From contig JAEEKO010000066.1 in the NCBI GenBank assembly GCA_016282415.1, positions 1 through 6,174 on the forward strand: a stretch of 6,174 nucleotides of DNA, given 5' to 3'. Both the position numbers and the translations under genes were made by a program. Source of the stretch: Caryophanales bacterium (lineage in GTDB: Bacteria; Bacillota_I; Bacilli_A; RF39; UBA660). Below, piece after piece: positions 4,632 to 6,174 of the stretch; within the stretch, counting starts at the first letter, position 1; each line of letters starts with the position of its first letter. The notes beneath the pieces are model-generated. The model was given only the letters and a program-made list of their open reading frames with translations, was not told the origin of the DNA and searched no databases.

Positions 4632-6174
4632 ATGAAACAAGAAAATATTAGAAATTTTTCCATTATTGCGCATATTGATCATGGTAAATCAACATTAGCA
4701 GATCGTATTCTAGAATTAACTGGTAACGTATCTGCTTATGAAATGAAAGACCAAATGTTAGATAGCATGGATCTAGAACGTGAACGAGGAATTACGATTA
4801 AATTAAATGCAGTAAGTTTAAAATATCATTATCAAGATACGGATTACTTATTAAACTTAATTGACACTCCGGGTCATGTTGACTTTTCTTATGAAGTTTC
4901 AAGAAGTTTGGCAGCTTGTGAAGGAGCAATTTTATTAGTTGATGCCGCCCAAGGAATTGAGGCTCAAACCTTAGCAAACCTTTATTTAGCGTTAGAAAAT
5001 AATTTAACGATTATTCCGGTAATTAATAAAATTGATCTACCAAACGCAGATATTCCTAAACGATTAAGTGAATTAAAGGAAACTTTAGGTTTTGATGAAG
5101 ATGAAGTAATTCTTTGTAGTGGTAAGACTGGTGAAGGGGTTCCAGAATTATTGGATGCTATTATTAAACGCGTTCCAGCACCAGTTACGGATAACAACAA
5201 ACCAGTGCGTGCTTTAATCTTTGATAGCTACTTTGATTCATATCGCGGAGTTATTGCTCATGTTAGAGTAGTTGATGGGGTTTTAAAAGTTAAAGATACA
5301 ATTCGGATGATGTCTACTAATCATGAATATGAAGTAGTATCACTTGGTATTAATACACCTAAAGAAGTGGCAAAACAAGAATTACGTTCTGGAGAAGTAG
5401 GATTTATTTGTGCTTCAATTAAAGATATTGAAAATGTTAAAGTCGGAGATACTATAACTACTATTAGTAATCCGGCTAGTGAAGTTCTTCCAGGTTACAA
5501 ACCAATGAAACCGATGGTATATAGTGGTTTATTTCCAATTGAACCAAATAAGTTTGAAGCTTTAAAAGAAGCATTAGAAAAATTAAAATTAAATGATGCG
5601 GCATTAACTTTTGAACCAGAAACATCAGCTGCATTGGGTTTTGGTTTTAGAACTGGTTTCTTAGGATTATTACACATGGATGTAATCTTAACCCGTATTG
5701 AAAGGGAATTTGGGATTGAAATGATTGCAACATCACCATCCGTTATTTATGAAGTAGTTAAAACTAATGGTGAGTTAATAATGATTGATTCTCCAAATAA
5801 AATGCCTGAACGAAGTGTTATTAAAGAAATAAGAGAACCTTATATTAAAACTAATATCTTCGTTCCAACGGAATTTATCGGACCAATTATGGAATTATGT
5901 CAAGATAAACGTGGTATTTATATTAATATGGAGTATATTAATTCAACCCGTGTTAATATTCATTATGAAATACCACTATCGGAAATAGTTTATGATTTCT
6001 TTGATAAATTAAAAAGTATGACTAAGGGTTATGCTTCATTTGATTATGAAATATCTGGTTATAAAGCTTCTGATTTACTTCGTATGGATATTTTAATTAA
6101 TGGTGATCCAGTTGATGCTTTATGTTTAATTGTTCACAAGGATTTTGCTTATAGTCGTGGTTCTAAAATAGTTA
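4632..6174 (+). CDS. lepA: Elongation factor 4 (LepA), 3' end beyond the window
   Basis: Ribosome-associated translational GTPase, proposed to back-translocate stalled ribosomes and to help 30S assembly or initiation. The 514 codons present are uninterrupted; the family is about 600 residues, so some 85-90 C-terminal residues, including most of the LepA-specific end domain, lie outside. GTPase motifs are G1 AHIDHGKST (13-21), G2 RGIT (52-55), G3 DTPGH (78-82, with the catalytic His at 82), G4 NKID (132-135) and G5 SGK (163-165; SAK is usual). LepA rather than EF-G or BipA is shown by DSMDLERERGITIK, by the VKPMVF-type segment YKPMKPMVYSGLFP (289-302), and by GFGFRTGFLGLLHMDV (336-351). The start has a weak GGTGGTG site, but the N-terminal sequence begins just where LepA proteins usually do. 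It follows a terminator and has its own likely promoter, so it is separate from polA-mutM. Confidence 0.97.
   Translation, partial: MKQENIRNFSIIAHIDHGKSTLADRILELTGNVSAYEMKDQMLDSMDLERERGITIKLNAVSLKYHYQDTDYLLNLIDTPGHVDFSYEVSRSLAACEGAILLVDAAQGIEAQTLANLYLALENNLTIIPVINKIDLPNADIPKRLSELKETLGFDEDEVILCSGKTGEGVPELLDAIIKRVPAPVTDNNKPVRALIFDSYFDSYRGVIAHVRVVDGVLKVKDTIRMMSTNHEYEVVSLGINTPKEVAKQELRSGEVGFICASIKDIENVKVGDTITTISNPASEVLPGYKPMKPMVYSGLFPIEPNKFEALKEALEKLKLNDAALTFEPETSAALGFGFRTGFLGLLHMDVILTRIEREFGIEMIATSPSVIYEVVKTNGELIMIDSPNKMPERSVIKEIREPYIKTNIFVPTEFIGPIMELCQDKRGIYINMEYINSTRVNIHYEIPLSEIVYDFFDKLKSMTKGYASFDYEISGYKASDLLRMDILINGDPVDALCLIVHKDFAYSRGSKIV

Noticed and set aside
4982..5200. 72-codon open frame on the minus strand
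   Set aside because: It lies wholly inside lepA, whose rightward frame encodes conserved GTPase motifs; the antisense product has no recognisable features.
5495..5677. 60-codon open frame on the minus strand
   Set aside because: It is antisense to the conserved LepA segment around GFGFRTGFLG and has no supporting start signals.
4632..6174. EF-G, BipA/TypA or Tet(M)-like GTPase
   Set aside because: The LepA signatures around residues 45-57, 289-302 and 336-351 and the absence of an EF-G-type insertion in the G domain point to LepA.

Overview
The window looks like a core chromosomal segment of a low-GC, Gram-positive-type bacterium, probably an uncultured member of the Bacilli/Mollicutes side of the Firmicutes. 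By eye the base composition is around 30% G+C. Codons end mostly in A or T, purine-rich Shine-Dalgarno sites precede the genes, and DNA polymerase I resembles the Bacillus/Geobacillus type with a decayed proofreading domain. The polA-mutM gene pair is also a Bacillus-like arrangement. A full-length polA argues against a highly reduced mycoplasma. Only four tryptophan codons occur and all are TGG. No TGA is seen in frame or as a stop, so the sequence cannot settle the genetic code, although nothing contradicts code 11.

Layout: bases 1-110 are a short intergenic or divergent-promoter region, with a possible leftward gene start running off the left edge. Rightward genes follow: a CvpA-family membrane protein (111-830), a short thioredoxin (833-1126), DNA polymerase I polA (1187-3730), formamidopyrimidine-DNA glycosylase mutM/fpg (3742-4560), and the translation GTPase lepA (4632 to beyond the right edge, 514 codons present). 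Two hairpin-plus-T-tract terminators (after thioredoxin and after mutM) and extended -10 promoters before polA and lepA suggest three rightward transcription units: cvpA-trx, polA-mutM and lepA.

Functionally, polA and mutM form a base-excision-repair pair: Fpg removes 8-oxoguanine and related lesions and Pol I fills the gap. The thioredoxin next door is a redox protein, and lepA is a ribosome-associated GTPase in its own unit. No mobile element, CRISPR array, RNA gene or accessory system was seen, and I found no evidence of a previously undescribed system. The points worth a second look are modest: a palindromic, possibly bidirectional -10 element; a possible leaderless divergent ORF with an A9 tract; very short leaders and a terminator interlocked with a promoter; a two-unit repeat in the Pol I linker; and several unusual residues in the thioredoxin, Pol I and Fpg.
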